From Coccinella septempunctata (taxonomy: Eukaryota > Arthropoda > Insecta > Coleoptera > Coccinellidae), in NCBI RefSeq assembly GCF_907165205.1, contig NC_058196.1:3824501-3888500 (forward strand): 64,000 nt of DNA. The letters run 5' to 3'. Position numbers and translations under genes: made by a program. Shown piece after piece: positions 22,223-34,232 of this stretch. Every line of letters starts with the position of its first letter. Within the stretch, counting starts at the first letter, position 1. A model generated the notes under the pieces. That model worked only from the letters and a program-made list of their open reading frames with translations. It was not told the origin of the DNA and searched no databases.

Positions 22223-25200
22223 CAGTGATTTCTCTGAATTTCAGGATTTTCATAATTTTCAATAGAGAATTACTCAATTTTTTCGGAACGTTACTGTAAC
22301 CATTTCTATACTTATATATCTGCAGTATTTTCTTCGATTGAGACCATTTCAAATTTTAACGTATGATTTCATAATTGTGATTCAAAATTTCCAACAATTA
22401 TAAAATTTCAATTCTGACTTTATTCATTTTATTTACCTTTGGCATTCATAAGACTGTTTTTCCATTTAATGCTTGTGGACTTTGAGTAGTTGAACATCTA
22501 CACGGTTCTTCAAAATTACATGCAGAATCAAAATAACCCAAAAACATTATTTCTCTTCAAGAATATTGATTTTTCGTGAGGTAATATGCTTTCGACGAAT
22601 GAAATAGAATGTTCTCGAAACTCCAGGTAAAAACCTGATCGAAAGTTAATGCGTTTTCTCAAAATTCTGCATCCCTACTCTTTCACTAGATAACGTCATG
22701 TTCTGAAATTCTATTCAGTATAACTCTGTTCGCTCTTTTGAGAGGTTGAAAATCTCGGCGGATTCCTCAGTGTCTTCTCGATCATTGGCAAAATTGTGTG
22801 AATTTTTTCATTCAGAATACCGTATCGATAAAATTTGAAAATGAGGTTAACTAATGATTGGTACGAGAAGTTGATGTAAGTAGTGTATATTCAGCATGAC
22901 TTCGAATTAATTAGTGTAGAAAAAGTTGTTAACATCAAAATATTTTTCATTCAATCAAGTCTCCAGAGAATTTCAGGTTTCTTATATTTCCCACTAATCA
23001 ATTTTTGAATCTGTTTGAATAGCCACTCTAACCCCGTACTAATTCAATTCATTTGCAGAATTGATATTCTTTCCGTTAAAAATATTTCTCCACTCATCCT
23101 ATTGTTTCAAAATTGTGATTCAATATTTTCAACCCTTCAATAATCAATTATACTCTTTTCCCGTTTTGTTTGCGTCTTGAGATATGAAACAGGCTTATTT
23201 CTTTCATTTTTGTGGACTTTGAGTAGCAGAAAATCATTTCGGTTCTTCAAAATTACATGCATATTCAAAATAACAAATAATCATGATACCGTTTCGCGAG
23301 AATAGAATTTCAGCAAAGTATTATTCTTTTGAAAAATAGGATAGAATGTTGTCGAAATTCTAGATTAAATTTGCATTATTGATTTCCTTTTCAATTGAGA
23401 ACCTTCCAAATCCTATCGTTCGGTTTCTCAATTGTGATTCAATATTTTCAATATTTCAATTATCTTTTTTCTTTTTGCTCTTAGAAATGAAAGTTTTTTT
23501 TTCATTCATTCTTGTGATATTTGAATGGTTAACATAATTGCAGTTTTTAGAAATTACATGAAGAATCGAAATAACAAATGATCATGATACAGTTTCACGA
23601 ATTTAGACTTTTAGAAAAGTATTGTTCTTTTGAAAAATATGATAGAATGTTCTCGAAATTCCAGGTAGAAACCTGACCGTTAGTTAATGCGTGCTCTCAA
23701 AATTCTGCATCCCTACTCTTTTAGTAGATAACGTTCTATTCAGTATAACACTGTTCGCTCTTTTGAGAAGTTGAAAATTTCGGCGTATTCCTTAGTGTCT
23801 TCTAGATCATTGGCAAAGTTTTGTGAATCTTTTCATTCAGAATACCGTATCGATAAAATTTGAAAATGATGTTAACTAATGATTGGTACGAGAAGTTGAT
23901 GTAAGTAGTGTATATTCAGCATGACTTCGAATTAGTTAGTGTAGAAAAAGTTGTTAACATCAAAATATTTTTCATTTAATCAAGTCTCCAGAGAATTTCA
24001 GGTTTCTTATATTTCCCACTAATCAATTTTTGAATCTTTTTGAATAGCCACTCTAACCCCGTACTAATTCAATACATTTGCAGAATTGATATTCTTTCCG
24101 TTAAAAATATTTCTCCACTCATCCTATTGTTTCAAAATTGTGATTCAATATTTTCAACCCTTCAATAATCAATTATACTCTTTCCCCGTTTTGTTTGCGT
24201 CTTGAGATATGAAACAGGCTTATTTCTTTCATTTTTGTGGACTTTGAGTAGCAGAAAATCATTTCGGTTCTTCAAAATTACATGCATATTCAAAATAACA
24301 AATAATCATGATACCGTTTCGCGAGAATAGAATTTCAGCAAAGTATTATTCTTTTGAAAAATAGGAAAGAATGTTGTCGAAATTCTAGATTAAATTTGCA
24401 TAATTGATTTCCTTTTCAATTGAGAATCTTCCAAAACCTATCGTTCGGTTTCTCAATTGTGATTCAATATTTTCAATTTTTCAATTATCTTTTTTCTTTT
24501 TGCTCTTAGAAATGAAAGTTTTTTTTTCATTCATTCTTGTGATATTTGAATGGTTAACATAATTGCAGTTTTTAGAAATTACATGAAGAATCGAAATAAC
24601 AAATGATCATGATACAGTTTCACGAATTTAGACTTTTAGCAAAGTATTGTTCTTTTGAAATTTATGATAGAATGTTCTCGAAATTCCAGGTAGAAACCTG
24701 ACCGTTAGTTAATGCGTGCTCTCAAAATTCTGCATCCCTACTCTTTTAGTAGATAACGTTCTATTCAGTATAACACTGTTCGCTCTATTGAGAAGTTGAA
24801 AATTTCGGCGTATTCCTTAGTGTCTTCTAGATCATTGGCAAAGTTTTGTGAATCTTTTCATTCAGAATACCGTATCGATAAAATTTGAAAATTAAGTTAA
24901 CTAATGATTGGTACGAGAAGCTGATGTAAGTAGTGTATATTCAGAATGACTTCGAATTAGTTAGTGTAGAAAAAGTTAATAACATCAAGATATTTTTCAT
25001 TTAATCAAGTCTCCAGTGAATTTCAGGTTTCTTATATTTCTCACTAATCAATTTTTAAATTTTTTTGAATAGCCACTCTAACCTCGTACTAATTCAATAC
25101 ATTTGCTGAATTGATTCTTTTCGTTGAAAATATTTCTCCACTCATCGCATGGTTTCAAAATTGTGATTCAATGTTTTCAACCCTTCAATAATCAAATAAA

Positions 25201-27462
25201 CTGTTTCTTCCTTTTGTTTGGGTTTTGAAATATAAAACAGGCTTATTTCTTTCATTTTTGTGGACTTTGACTAGCAGAAAATCATTTCGGTTCTTCAAAA
25301 TTACATGCATATTCAAAATAAAAAACAATCATGATACCGTTTCGCGAGAATAGAATTTTAGCAAAGTATTATTCTTTTGAAAAATAGGATAGAATTTAAT
25401 CGAAATTCTAGGTTAAATTTGCATTATTGATTTCCTTTTCAATTGAGAACATTCCAAAACCTATCGTTCGGTTTCTCAATTGTGATTCAATATTTTCAAT
25501 ATTTCAATTATCTTTTTTTCTTTTTGCTTATCCAAATATAAATTTTTTTTTCATTCATTCTTTTGATCTTTGAATATTTAACATGATTTCAGTTTCTTAA
25601 AATTACATGAAGAATCGAAATAACAAATAATCATGATACAGTTTCACGAATATAGACTTTTAGCAAAATATCATTATTTCGAAAAAAAAAAGATAGAATG
25701 TTCTCGAAACTCCAGGTAGAAACCTGACCGATAGTTAATGAGTTTTCTCAAAATTCGGCATCCCTACTCTTTTAGTAGAGTTCTATTCAGTATAACTCTG
25801 TTCGCTCTTTTGAGAAGTTGAAAATTTTGTCGAAATCCTTAGTGTCTTCTAGATCATTGACAAAGTTTTGTGAATTTTTTCATTCAGAATACCGTATCGA
25901 TAAAATTCGAAAATGAAGTTAACTAATAATTGGTACAAGGAGTTGATGTAAGTAGTGTATATTCAGCATAACATCGAAATATTTTTCATTTAATCAAGTC
26001 TCCATTGAATTTCAGGTTTCTTATATTTCCCACTAATCACTTTTTAAATTTTTTTGAATAGCCACTCTAATCCCGTACTAATTCAATACATTTGCAGAAT
26101 TGATATTCTTTTCGTTGAAAATATTTCTCCACTTATCGTATTGTTTCAAAATTTTTATTCGATATTTTCAACCCTTCAATAATCAAATAAACTGTTTCTT
26201 CTTTTTGTTTGCGTTTTGAAATATAAAACAGGCTTATTTCTTTCATTTTTGTGGACTTTGACTAGCAGAAAATCATTTCGGTTCCTCAAAATTACATGCA
26301 TATTCAAAATAACAAATAATCATGATACCGTTTCGTGAGAATTACATTACATTACTTAGATTATAAACTTTTAGCAGAGTATTAATCTTTCGAAAAATAA
26401 GATAGAATGTTCTCGGAATTCTAGGTTGAATTTGCATAAACGATTTCCTTTTCAATTGAGAACATATCGAAACTTATCCTATGGTTTCTTAATTGTGATT
26501 AGATATTTTCAACTTATTCAATATTTCAATTATCACTTTCTTTTCTCTTTTGGCTCTTCCAAATATAATTTTTTTTCATTCATTCGTGTGAACTCTGAAT
26601 GGTTTACATTTTTTTAGTTTTTCAAAATTACATGCAGAATCAAAATAGCCAAGGATCATTATACTGTTTCACGAATATGGATTTTTTGCGAAATATTATT
26701 GTTTTGAAAATAAGATGGAATATCTTTTAATTTCCCAGTTGAATTTGCAGTTTCGTATCTTTTGAACTAAGGAACATCTAAAAATCTCAAGGTATGGTTT
26801 CTCAATTGTGATTCAGTATTTTCAACTCATTCAATATTTCAATTATCACTTCCTCCTTTTGCTCTTCCAAATATGAATTTTTTTTTCATTCATTCTTGTG
26901 ATCTTTGAATAGTTAACATAATTTTAGTTTCTCAAAATTACAAGCAGAATCAAAATAACAAATAATCATGTTACAGTTTCACGAATTTAGACTTTTAGCA
27001 AAGTATTATTCTTTTGAAGAATATGATAGAATGTTCTTGAAATTCCAGGTAGAAACCTGATCGATAGTTAATGCGTTCTCTCAATATTCTTCATCCCTAC
27101 TTTTTTACTAAATAAAGTTCAGAAATTTTATTCAGTATAATTCTTCCGAATAAAAATTTTTTTTTCATTCATTCTTGTGAACTTTGAATAGTTAACATAA
27201 TTTCTGGTTTTCGAAATGACATGCAGAATTAAAATAACCAAAAATCATTATACTGTTTCACAAATATATATTTTTCGCGAAATATCATTTTTTTGAATAT
27301 AAGATGGAATGTCCTCTAAATTCCCAGTTGAATTTGCAGTTTTGTATCTCTTAAACTCAGAAACATCTAAAAAACTCAAGGTATGGTTGCATAATTGTGA
27401 TTCAATATTTTCAACAATTCTGATATTCCAATCATCACATTCTTCATCTTGTTTGCTTTTCT
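22223..27462. repeat. Composite satellite block, unit 2
   Basis: Four 1.02 kb subrepeats, with GATTTCC at 23381, 24406, 25429 and 26442 (spacings 1025, 1023, 1013), followed by the diverged tail. The ATTGTGATTC landmark at 23112, 23431, 24137 and 24456 shows the alternating 319/706 bp substructure. Small indels distinguish it from unit 1. No gene is seen. Confidence 0.87.
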
Positions 27463-27821
27463 AACTATAGAGCTGTTTTCAATAGGATACATTTAAAAAC
27501 ATATTATAATGTCTCATAGTTCTTATTCAATCTGAATGACTGACTCTCCTCTGAACACGAGTTTTTGGACTGCTGCTTGATATCGAACTAATTGATAACG
27601 GTAGTGATATAATGAAGTAGATCATGGATTACCACTTCGAGGTCAAAAAATAGACGAGATCCGATCAAGTTTGCGACACCGATGATGAAATTCGATTCTC
27701 GCTGAATTCCTTATTTTTGTGCCTATCTCCTTTTTACGTACATCAATTTTTTGTTGCTCTTTGTATTGTTTGGCAGTCATGTACCTGTTGAGCCTAATAT
27801 TAACCCATTCGTTATTTACAG
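27463..27821 (+). other. Upstream intron or 5' flank of gene copy 3
   Basis: Counterpart of 11601-11959, ending in TTATTTACAG. The preceding exon was not identified. Confidence 0.5.
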
Positions 27822-30800
27822 GGAACGCCGGCGGGAGCAGGAAAAACAGTTGAGAGCCAGGATGCAAGAAAATACGGGAGGTACACCACTAGTGCTTCCC
27901 TCCCTCTTCGGAAATCCAGTTAAGGTGAGCTTTGAACCATTTATTACATATTTTTACAAATAACCACTGATGTGCTTTCGAAAAGTTTATTGTGTTTTTC
28001 GATGAGTCCTATCAGTTTCAAGTACCCTTAGTGATATATTCCAGGGTGTTAGTATTATCACCTTCTAGGAAGAACTGCTCACATCAGGATAAAAACAGAA
28101 AGAGCTGTTGATGTATTTACCGTCTGATCTCTCACCTTCTTGAAATGTGACCCAGTCTCACAACGGCCCCTTATGAAAACATCTTTCCGTGCATATTTCA
28201 ATACCCAATCGAAAGTGTATTTTTCAGAATGTCAAAACAAATACCCACGTATTTCTCATGACCAATTTCCACACATTATATCGATCCATTTTCCACAAGC
28301 ACGAAAGGTTCTGTGAAATGCAAAAAAAGAGATTCAGAACATCTTAGCGCCCATCAGATGGTATCCAATTTGAATATAAAATGGGCCTATGACCCACAAT
28401 CCGGGATTGGGGATTCTTAAACGCACCTTTTTTAGTTTCGATCCGCCAGTCAGTATTTGTTCTATCATCTTTCCCTATAGATTAATCACAATATTTTAGA
28501 AGTGATATTTTATGTAGACATAATGATATGGATCTCTAAGCCCCAACATTATTTCCTGGAGTCCTCGCGTATAAATCCCCCCATTTTAATTTTTTCGACA
28601 ACTTCGAAACTTTACAATATCATAACATCTTCGATAATGAAATGATAATTCAAAACTGTATGAGTCATTATAATTTTGAAAAATTATCCTAGTAGCCTTG
28701 CTTTAATCATCTTTCAACTGATCTCAATTTTTTTTAATTTTTCTCAGGTTCCTACAAATAAGAATGACCCGTTGGTGAAAAGAATTAACGGCGTACTGGG
28801 AGAGTATAGCAGGGCCAAGCATTTATTCGATGGGAAGAAGGTCTTGATCCAGCCTGGTTTCACCACTCTATATGCGGTGCAACCGAGAACACACATGCCA
28901 CCCCATCAGCCAGCAAACAGGTAATTAAATGTAGAATTCACAAGACCCTTACTGACATTGAGATGTGTCTCAACAACGCTATTTTTCCAACTTATTTCAA
29001 ATACTTGTCAGGATTGATCCGTAGAATGTCACTGCTTAATTTTTGTGACGAGCATTATGAAGATGTTATCCTTGACTTCAGTCAAGGAAGATTCAAATCA
29101 TCTTGATGCACATTTTATCGTGCAACGCGTCATATCTCAATGTGCAGCCCTTTTTGAAATACCCAAACTTTTACTGAACTACTTTATATAAACAGAATAC
29201 TAATCAATATTTTTCCTTGCAGACCAACTTCTGTTGAAGCCAGGCACGAGTTGATGAAGAAAAATAACCACCACCATCCTGGCTTTCATTTTATGCCCGA
29301 GAAGAAACCGATTCAACACAGGCCAGTCGACAGCAGGCCACACGAAAGCGGCCCTTTTCAGGGCCACCAGGTCAGGCAAATCAACAAAAACAACTACGAA
29401 CATAGCGGAAACGGCGCATATCAACAAATGATGCGTCGTCCTATGGCCATGGGTCGTCCTACTGCTTATCGAATGACCCGTCCAGCCGGCCCCGTATCGA
29501 ACCAACAAAGGCCCTTCGACATCAGACCCCACGAACGCGGCCCTTATCAGGGCCACAAGAATAGGCAAATTAACTACAACTATGCCGCCTACAAACAGAA
29601 AGTAATTGGTCTATCTCCACTAATAATGCGTCGTCCTATGACCATGGGTGATCCTAGTCATAATCAAGTGAGGCGTACAGCCGTTCCTGTACCGGTAAGT
29701 ATGAAACACCAGTTCTTCTAAAAATTATGCCTCGCTGTGAAATACGAGCTGAAAGATTTTGGATTTATTTAAATTATTCTATTGCCTTCGTAATTCGACG
29801 TACAGCATGTATTATCCTCTCAGCATTTCCATCCAATAAACGTTCTGAGTGGTAAATAAGTGAACTCTTGTCAACTCCAGACTCTTTCAAAAATCGTAGT
29901 AAATTTCATTATCGAAACGAGGTATCCTTAATACTTACACATGATTTTTATTTTACAGGACAGAAAAACTCTACTTCACCAGAGTCCAGCTTCCTCGAAC
30001 TTCGAAGTAGACAGGGCTCTGAAGGAAATGATCATTATGAAAGCAAAACTTTCGCCTATTGTTCCCATTTCGGGGTTGGATATTAACAAAAAAAAATTTA
30101 TCTTCCATCATCCTAAGGCAACGGTGAGTTTGATAAGATATTTTTTTCCTATTTCAATATTACATTTTTTTCATATTGATAGGGAGAAAAAGAAACCACA
30201 CATCGATCAACACTAATTCCTTTTTTCAATTTCAGCTATCAGAGATGCCCCTTTGTAAAGGTTCCTCTACCCCGAGTAAGTACAAATAATTTATCTCCAC
30301 ATTTACGCTCCCAACATTCAACTCATCTGAGAAACTAAAATTTCTTTCGAAACCAAATTTCTCTGATTTGTCTTTGCAATGAAATTTCAACGTATACACA
30401 CAGACTTCATTTCAAATCTTGAGTCAAAATTCAGGGACGTCGAACGGAACATGAAAATCGCCAATCACGTGATAAAATTGAAATACAATATCACAGGAAG
30501 CCTGAATGGAAATCCGCGAACGGGCAGTTTTCAGCCGATGTGATGGTTCTAAATAACCTGATTTTCATTCGAAAACTTGTTCGTTTTCACTTGCGAAAAT
30601 TTTAGGGAATTCGATTTTTTGGCGGGGTCTTTCAGTTTGTTGAAACTTTTTGTTTCGTTAAGGTCCATTTTTTCATATATGATGAGATTTTAAGGAATCT
30701 GAACTACTGAATTTCTTTATCATTTGGCCGACGTTTCGGACATTATTCAGCTTTTTCTCAAGGCTACAATGTAAATTGATATGAAATGTATTGTCGAAGT

Positions 30801-31135
30801 ATTGCACATAATGCTGCTCAGAACTTTAACTAGGAAAACTTCTGATCACCTATGAGGTAATTGGTTGCGAGAATAGATCTAGACCTTGCTGGCTTTCACC
30901 AAAATTCGAAATTTTTATCTAGTAACCATTATTTTTCCTTTTCAGAACAGAATGAAAAACTTTCCGATCAAACCTTGCACAACATCTCTGGGACATCAGC
31001 GTAAGTAACTCTCCGTCAAACGCTTTCGAACCGCATTCCAAACCGTAGATTCGCATTCAACTAATCCTTAATTTCTCCTCCAGCGATCTCAGAATACAAT
31101 TGGCGTTGTCCGATATCAGCGACGACGAGGAATAA
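27822..31135 (+). CDS. Truncated AF4/FMR2 (Lilliputian)-like gene, copy 3
   Basis: Exons 27822-27924, 28748-28920, 29223-29694, 29959-30123, 30236-30275, 30946-31000 and 31084-31135 (TAA). All splice sites and phases are as in copy 2, with the same 352-residue product from the first full codon. Copy-specific differences: Arg2, Ser for Pro in LPSLFG just before the LFG.P.K motif, and Ile for Asn at residue 220. The proline-to-serine change touches the region that in AFF proteins docks cyclin T, so it may matter if the protein is made. The gene sits between a satellite block upstream and LINEs downstream; no promoter was recognised. Confidence 0.68.
27925..28747 (+). other. Intron between visible exons 1 and 2, copy 3
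   Basis: Same 823 bp intron as in copy 2. Nothing coding or mobile recognised. Confidence 0.7.
28921..29222 (+). other. Intron between visible exons 2 and 3, copy 3
   Basis: Same 302 bp phase 2 intron as in copy 2. One substitution seen (GATCCGTAG for GATCGGTAG). Confidence 0.7.
29320..29694 (+). repeat. Internal exon duplication, copy 3
   Basis: Same 63- and 62-codon tandem repeats as at 13458-13832, with Ile replacing Asn in KQKVIGLSP of the second repeat. Confidence 0.83.
30276..30945 (+). other. 670 bp intron of gene copy 3
   Basis: Carries the CCGACGTTTCGG motif at about 30728. Nothing else recognised. Confidence 0.7.
30722..30772 (-). ncRNA. Possible degenerate hammerhead / Penelope-type motif, copy 3
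   Basis: Same as 455-505. Confidence 0.28.
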
Positions 31136-31285
31136 GACCATTCTGTAGTGAAAAGAACGCTGTCTAACATAACGGCGATACCACCCGCCAATCACATGGA
31201 CGTCATCCCGCAAATCCTGAAGGACTATCTTGAGAGAGTCAGCGCCCAAAGCAGCAGATTTTTCAGTGCCCATACTCTGTTATAA
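31136..31285 (+). other. In-frame open extension after TAA, copy 3
   Basis: Same 49-codon open stretch, ending at a TAA at 31283-31285. Confidence 0.6.
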
Positions 31286-31292
31286 TTATTCA

Positions 31293-31305
31293 AATAAATA
31301 AATAA
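31293..31305 (+). terminator. Poly(A) signal of gene copy 3
   Basis: Overlapping AATAAA hexamers. Confidence 0.6.
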
Positions 31306-31962
31306 GCCAAAAATTATATTTTTTCATTCTTGAAACCATCTAACAATTCAAATTTTCAAAAAAATAAAATAGCGATTATGTTAATTTCATAACAAATATT
31401 TTTATGAAGTATGTTCACAACAGAAAATAACTGAAAATTTTTGTTTTTGAAAAATAAGTACCCGCTCAGTGAGATAATTTTAATTTTTTGTATTCAATCA
31501 ACTTGTTCACTTCCTCGAAATCAACACTTCCCGTAAGTTCATTTTCTATAGAAGAGCGTACCGAAGAATTATTTGGAGTATTCTTGAATTTTTTCGGAAC
31601 CTTTCTCTTACCTCTTTCTCTTTCAATACATTCGCAGGAATAATTTCTTTTATTAAAACCATTTCTCCACTCATCGTATGGTTTCAAAATTTTGATATAA
31701 TAATTTCAACTCTTTCAGTATTTTAACTGAGGTTACTTTATTTGAGGTTGCTCAAAACACCTCTTTAAATGGAGAATATTCTCGAATCAAATATATAACG
31801 TTGAAACGGATTAATTGGGTTATTCACGAGAGTTACATATATAGCATCATTGATTTTTTATAGAACTTTCTGAGCTCTACAAAAGAGGAGTTGATAATTT
31901 TTCTTTATCTCTCATATCGTCTATCTGAGCTGAATTTGCATTATCGATTCTGTTTTCAATTG
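31306..31962. repeat. AT-rich stretch and diverged satellite, unit 3
   Basis: Counterpart of 1039-1695. No gene. A CCTTTT to AATTTT change near 31482 is private to this unit. Confidence 0.6.
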
Positions 31963-34105
31963 TAGTGATATAATTAATAATATAAAACAAAAAAATAAAT
32001 ATCATAGACTATATAAGAGGCATTTACTAAGTTGTTACTATGAAAGATTCAATGAATTAAGATCCAAAATTAAAAAAGATATTAGAACTGCTTATAAAAA
32101 ATATTTGATGAATGTAGAAGTAGAACTTCAAGAAAACCCTAAAAAGTTTTGGAATTTTATCAATAACAAAAAAGATATCACTAGGATACCAGGTGAGATG
32201 GAGTATGGGGGTGAAATCTTATCAGACGGTTCACAAATAGTAAATGCATTTGCAGATCACTTCTCTAAAAATTATACAAGGCAGGAACCGGGTTGTTTAG
32301 ATAATGTTTGCAATGCTGATCGTGGTGGGTTTTTCCATATAAGTCAGATAACTGTGGAAGATATTGAAGAGGCTATTCAAAATTTGAAACCAAAAAAAAG
32401 TATGGGTCCTGATAATTTACCGGCATGTGTAATTAGGCAGTGTGCAGATATTTTTGCGAAACCATTTTTCATATTATTCAATTTATCCTTGAAAACAGCT
32501 AGTTTTCCGACATGTCTTAAAACAGCCTTCATATGCCCAGTATATAAAACGGGTGAAAAAGAAAAAATAGTGAATTACCGGCCTATTTCTATCATTTCAA
32601 ATATTGCAAAAGTGTTTGAATCGGTCTTATATAAATATATTATGTTTCACGTGAAGAACAAAATCCCAGTTCAACAGCATGGTTTCACTGCTGGTAGGTC
32701 TACATCATCAAACTTGATCGAGTTTGTTGAATATTCCTTGAATGCCTTTTCTAATCATTCTCAAGTAGATGTGCTTTATCTGGATGCAGTTAAAGCCTTC
32801 GATAGGGTACCCCATGACATTATATTGTTTAAGCTTCTGCATATACACAATTTTTCACCTCATTTGGTTTCTTTTTTTGGTTCTTATTTGGGTGGGAGAA
32901 CTCAGTGTGTGAGGATAAATCAATTTTTTTCTGAAAACTTCGAAGCCACATCAGGGGTACCACAGGGTTCAAACCTTGGGCCCTTGTTGTTCCTTCTTTA
33001 TATCAATGATATTGTTGATGTTGTGACTTTCTCTGAGATGAGTCTCTATGCTGATGATGTGAAGTTATATAGGATTATTAGAAATATTAATGATGCAGAG
33101 GAACTGAGGTCTGATTTGGATAGGGTTGTGGCCTGGGCTAAAAGAAATAAACTGACATTTAACAGTGCGAAATGTTATCTTGTAACATTTTCCAGAAAAA
33201 AGGTGGACCTTATCTATAATTATGCTGTGGACGGTGATCCCTTGACTAGACTCGAGAAAATCAAAGATTTAGGTGTATCATTTGATAGATCTTTAACCTT
33301 TAATGATCATATTGATGAAGTAGTTAAAAATTCTTATAAGATGCTTGGGTTCATTTTGAGGAACACTAGAGAGTTCACAAACTTTAGAACATTAAAAATC
33401 CTATTTGATTCATATGTTATATCTAGACTTGAGTATTGTTCGGTTGTTTGGAATCCTAGTTATTTGTGTCAACAAAGAAAGATTGAAGGTGTAATCAAGA
33501 AATTTCTTAATAATGTTAACTTTATATTACGTAAGAGTAAAAATAGTTGTAACAATAATTTAAAAAATTATAATTTAATAACACTAGAAAATAGAAGATT
33601 TATTGCTGAAATAGTTTACCTACATAAAACTATCACAAATGAAAATACTGACAGTGCTACACTTGATAAATTACTTTTCTCAGTACCGAGGATTAATGTG
33701 AGATCTCATTATACATTCTATTTACCTTGCCCTAGAACAAATTATATGAAATTTTCTCCAATACATTCAATGTGTGATAAGTACAATAGGGTTCAGGATG
33801 TATGTGATTTGTTTTCGCACTCAACATCTCAAATAAAGCGAAAACTGTATGACTTCTTCTATGATTCAATAATTGCAACTTGAGAGTTCAAACTTGATTT
33901 CAATTTTTTTTTTTTTTTTTGTTTCATTCTTTTGTTGATGATTTCAATTATGTATTGTATATTCAAGAACCGTAATGGTTAAAATTGAATCGGATTGATA
34001 ATTATTAGTGTACAATTGTTATTAGTAATAGCCGACTCAAGAATCGGAAACTAGAATACTTGTATTGTGGAATCTGTATGAGTTGTATCAATAAATAAAT
34101 AAATA
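31963..34105 (+). mobile_element. 5'-truncated jockey/CR1-type LINE, copy 3
   Basis: Same insertion, AATTG at 31958-31962 and 34106-34110. T-tract length as in unit 1. Confidence 0.88.
32108..33883 (+). CDS. Jockey/CR1-type reverse transcriptase, truncated, copy 3
   Basis: 591 residues, frame intact. It has the canonical Pro144 (CPVYK) that copies 1 and 2 have lost. Private changes: Ile for Pro in RNIND just after the YADD region, and Phe for Tyr in LYDFFYD at the C-terminus. It shares the NSC and RSHY variants with copy 2. Confidence 0.9.
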   Translation: MNVEVELQENPKKFWNFINNKKDITRIPGEMEYGGEILSDGSQIVNAFADHFSKNYTRQEPGCLDNVCNADRGGFFHISQITVEDIEEAIQNLKPKKSMGPDNLPACVIRQCADIFAKPFFILFNLSLKTASFPTCLKTAFICPVYKTGEKEKIVNYRPISIISNIAKVFESVLYKYIMFHVKNKIPVQQHGFTAGRSTSSNLIEFVEYSLNAFSNHSQVDVLYLDAVKAFDRVPHDIILFKLLHIHNFSPHLVSFFGSYLGGRTQCVRINQFFSENFEATSGVPQGSNLGPLLFLLYINDIVDVVTFSEMSLYADDVKLYRIIRNINDAEELRSDLDRVVAWAKRNKLTFNSAKCYLVTFSRKKVDLIYNYAVDGDPLTRLEKIKDLGVSFDRSLTFNDHIDEVVKNSYKMLGFILRNTREFTNFRTLKILFDSYVISRLEYCSVVWNPSYLCQQRKIEGVIKKFLNNVNFILRKSKNSCNNNLKNYNLITLENRRFIAEIVYLHKTITNENTDSATLDKLLFSVPRINVRSHYTFYLPCPRTNYMKFSPIHSMCDKYNRVQDVCDLFSHSTSQIKRKLYDFFYDSIIAT

Positions 34106-34110
34106 AATTG

Positions 34111-34232
34111 AGAACATTTCAAAACTTATCGTATGGTTTTATAGTCCTGATTCAATATTTTCAACTCTTTCCATATTTGAATGATCGCTTTATTCTTTCT
34201 GTTTGCTCTTCTGAATTCAAATCAATATAAAA
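34111..34232. repeat. Satellite remnant between LINEs, unit 3
   Basis: Same short satellite piece as in unit 1. Confidence 0.7.

Larger units (their letters stand above)
14406..30267 (+). repeat. Macro-array unit 2 (15862 bp)
   Basis: Second complete copy, collinear with unit 1. It carries four 1.02 kb satellite subrepeats (landmark GATTTCC at 23381, 24406, 25429 and 26442), one more than unit 3, which accounts for the length difference. Its R2-type LINE has a private TAA stop but lacks the TAG stop found in the other three units. Confidence 0.97.
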
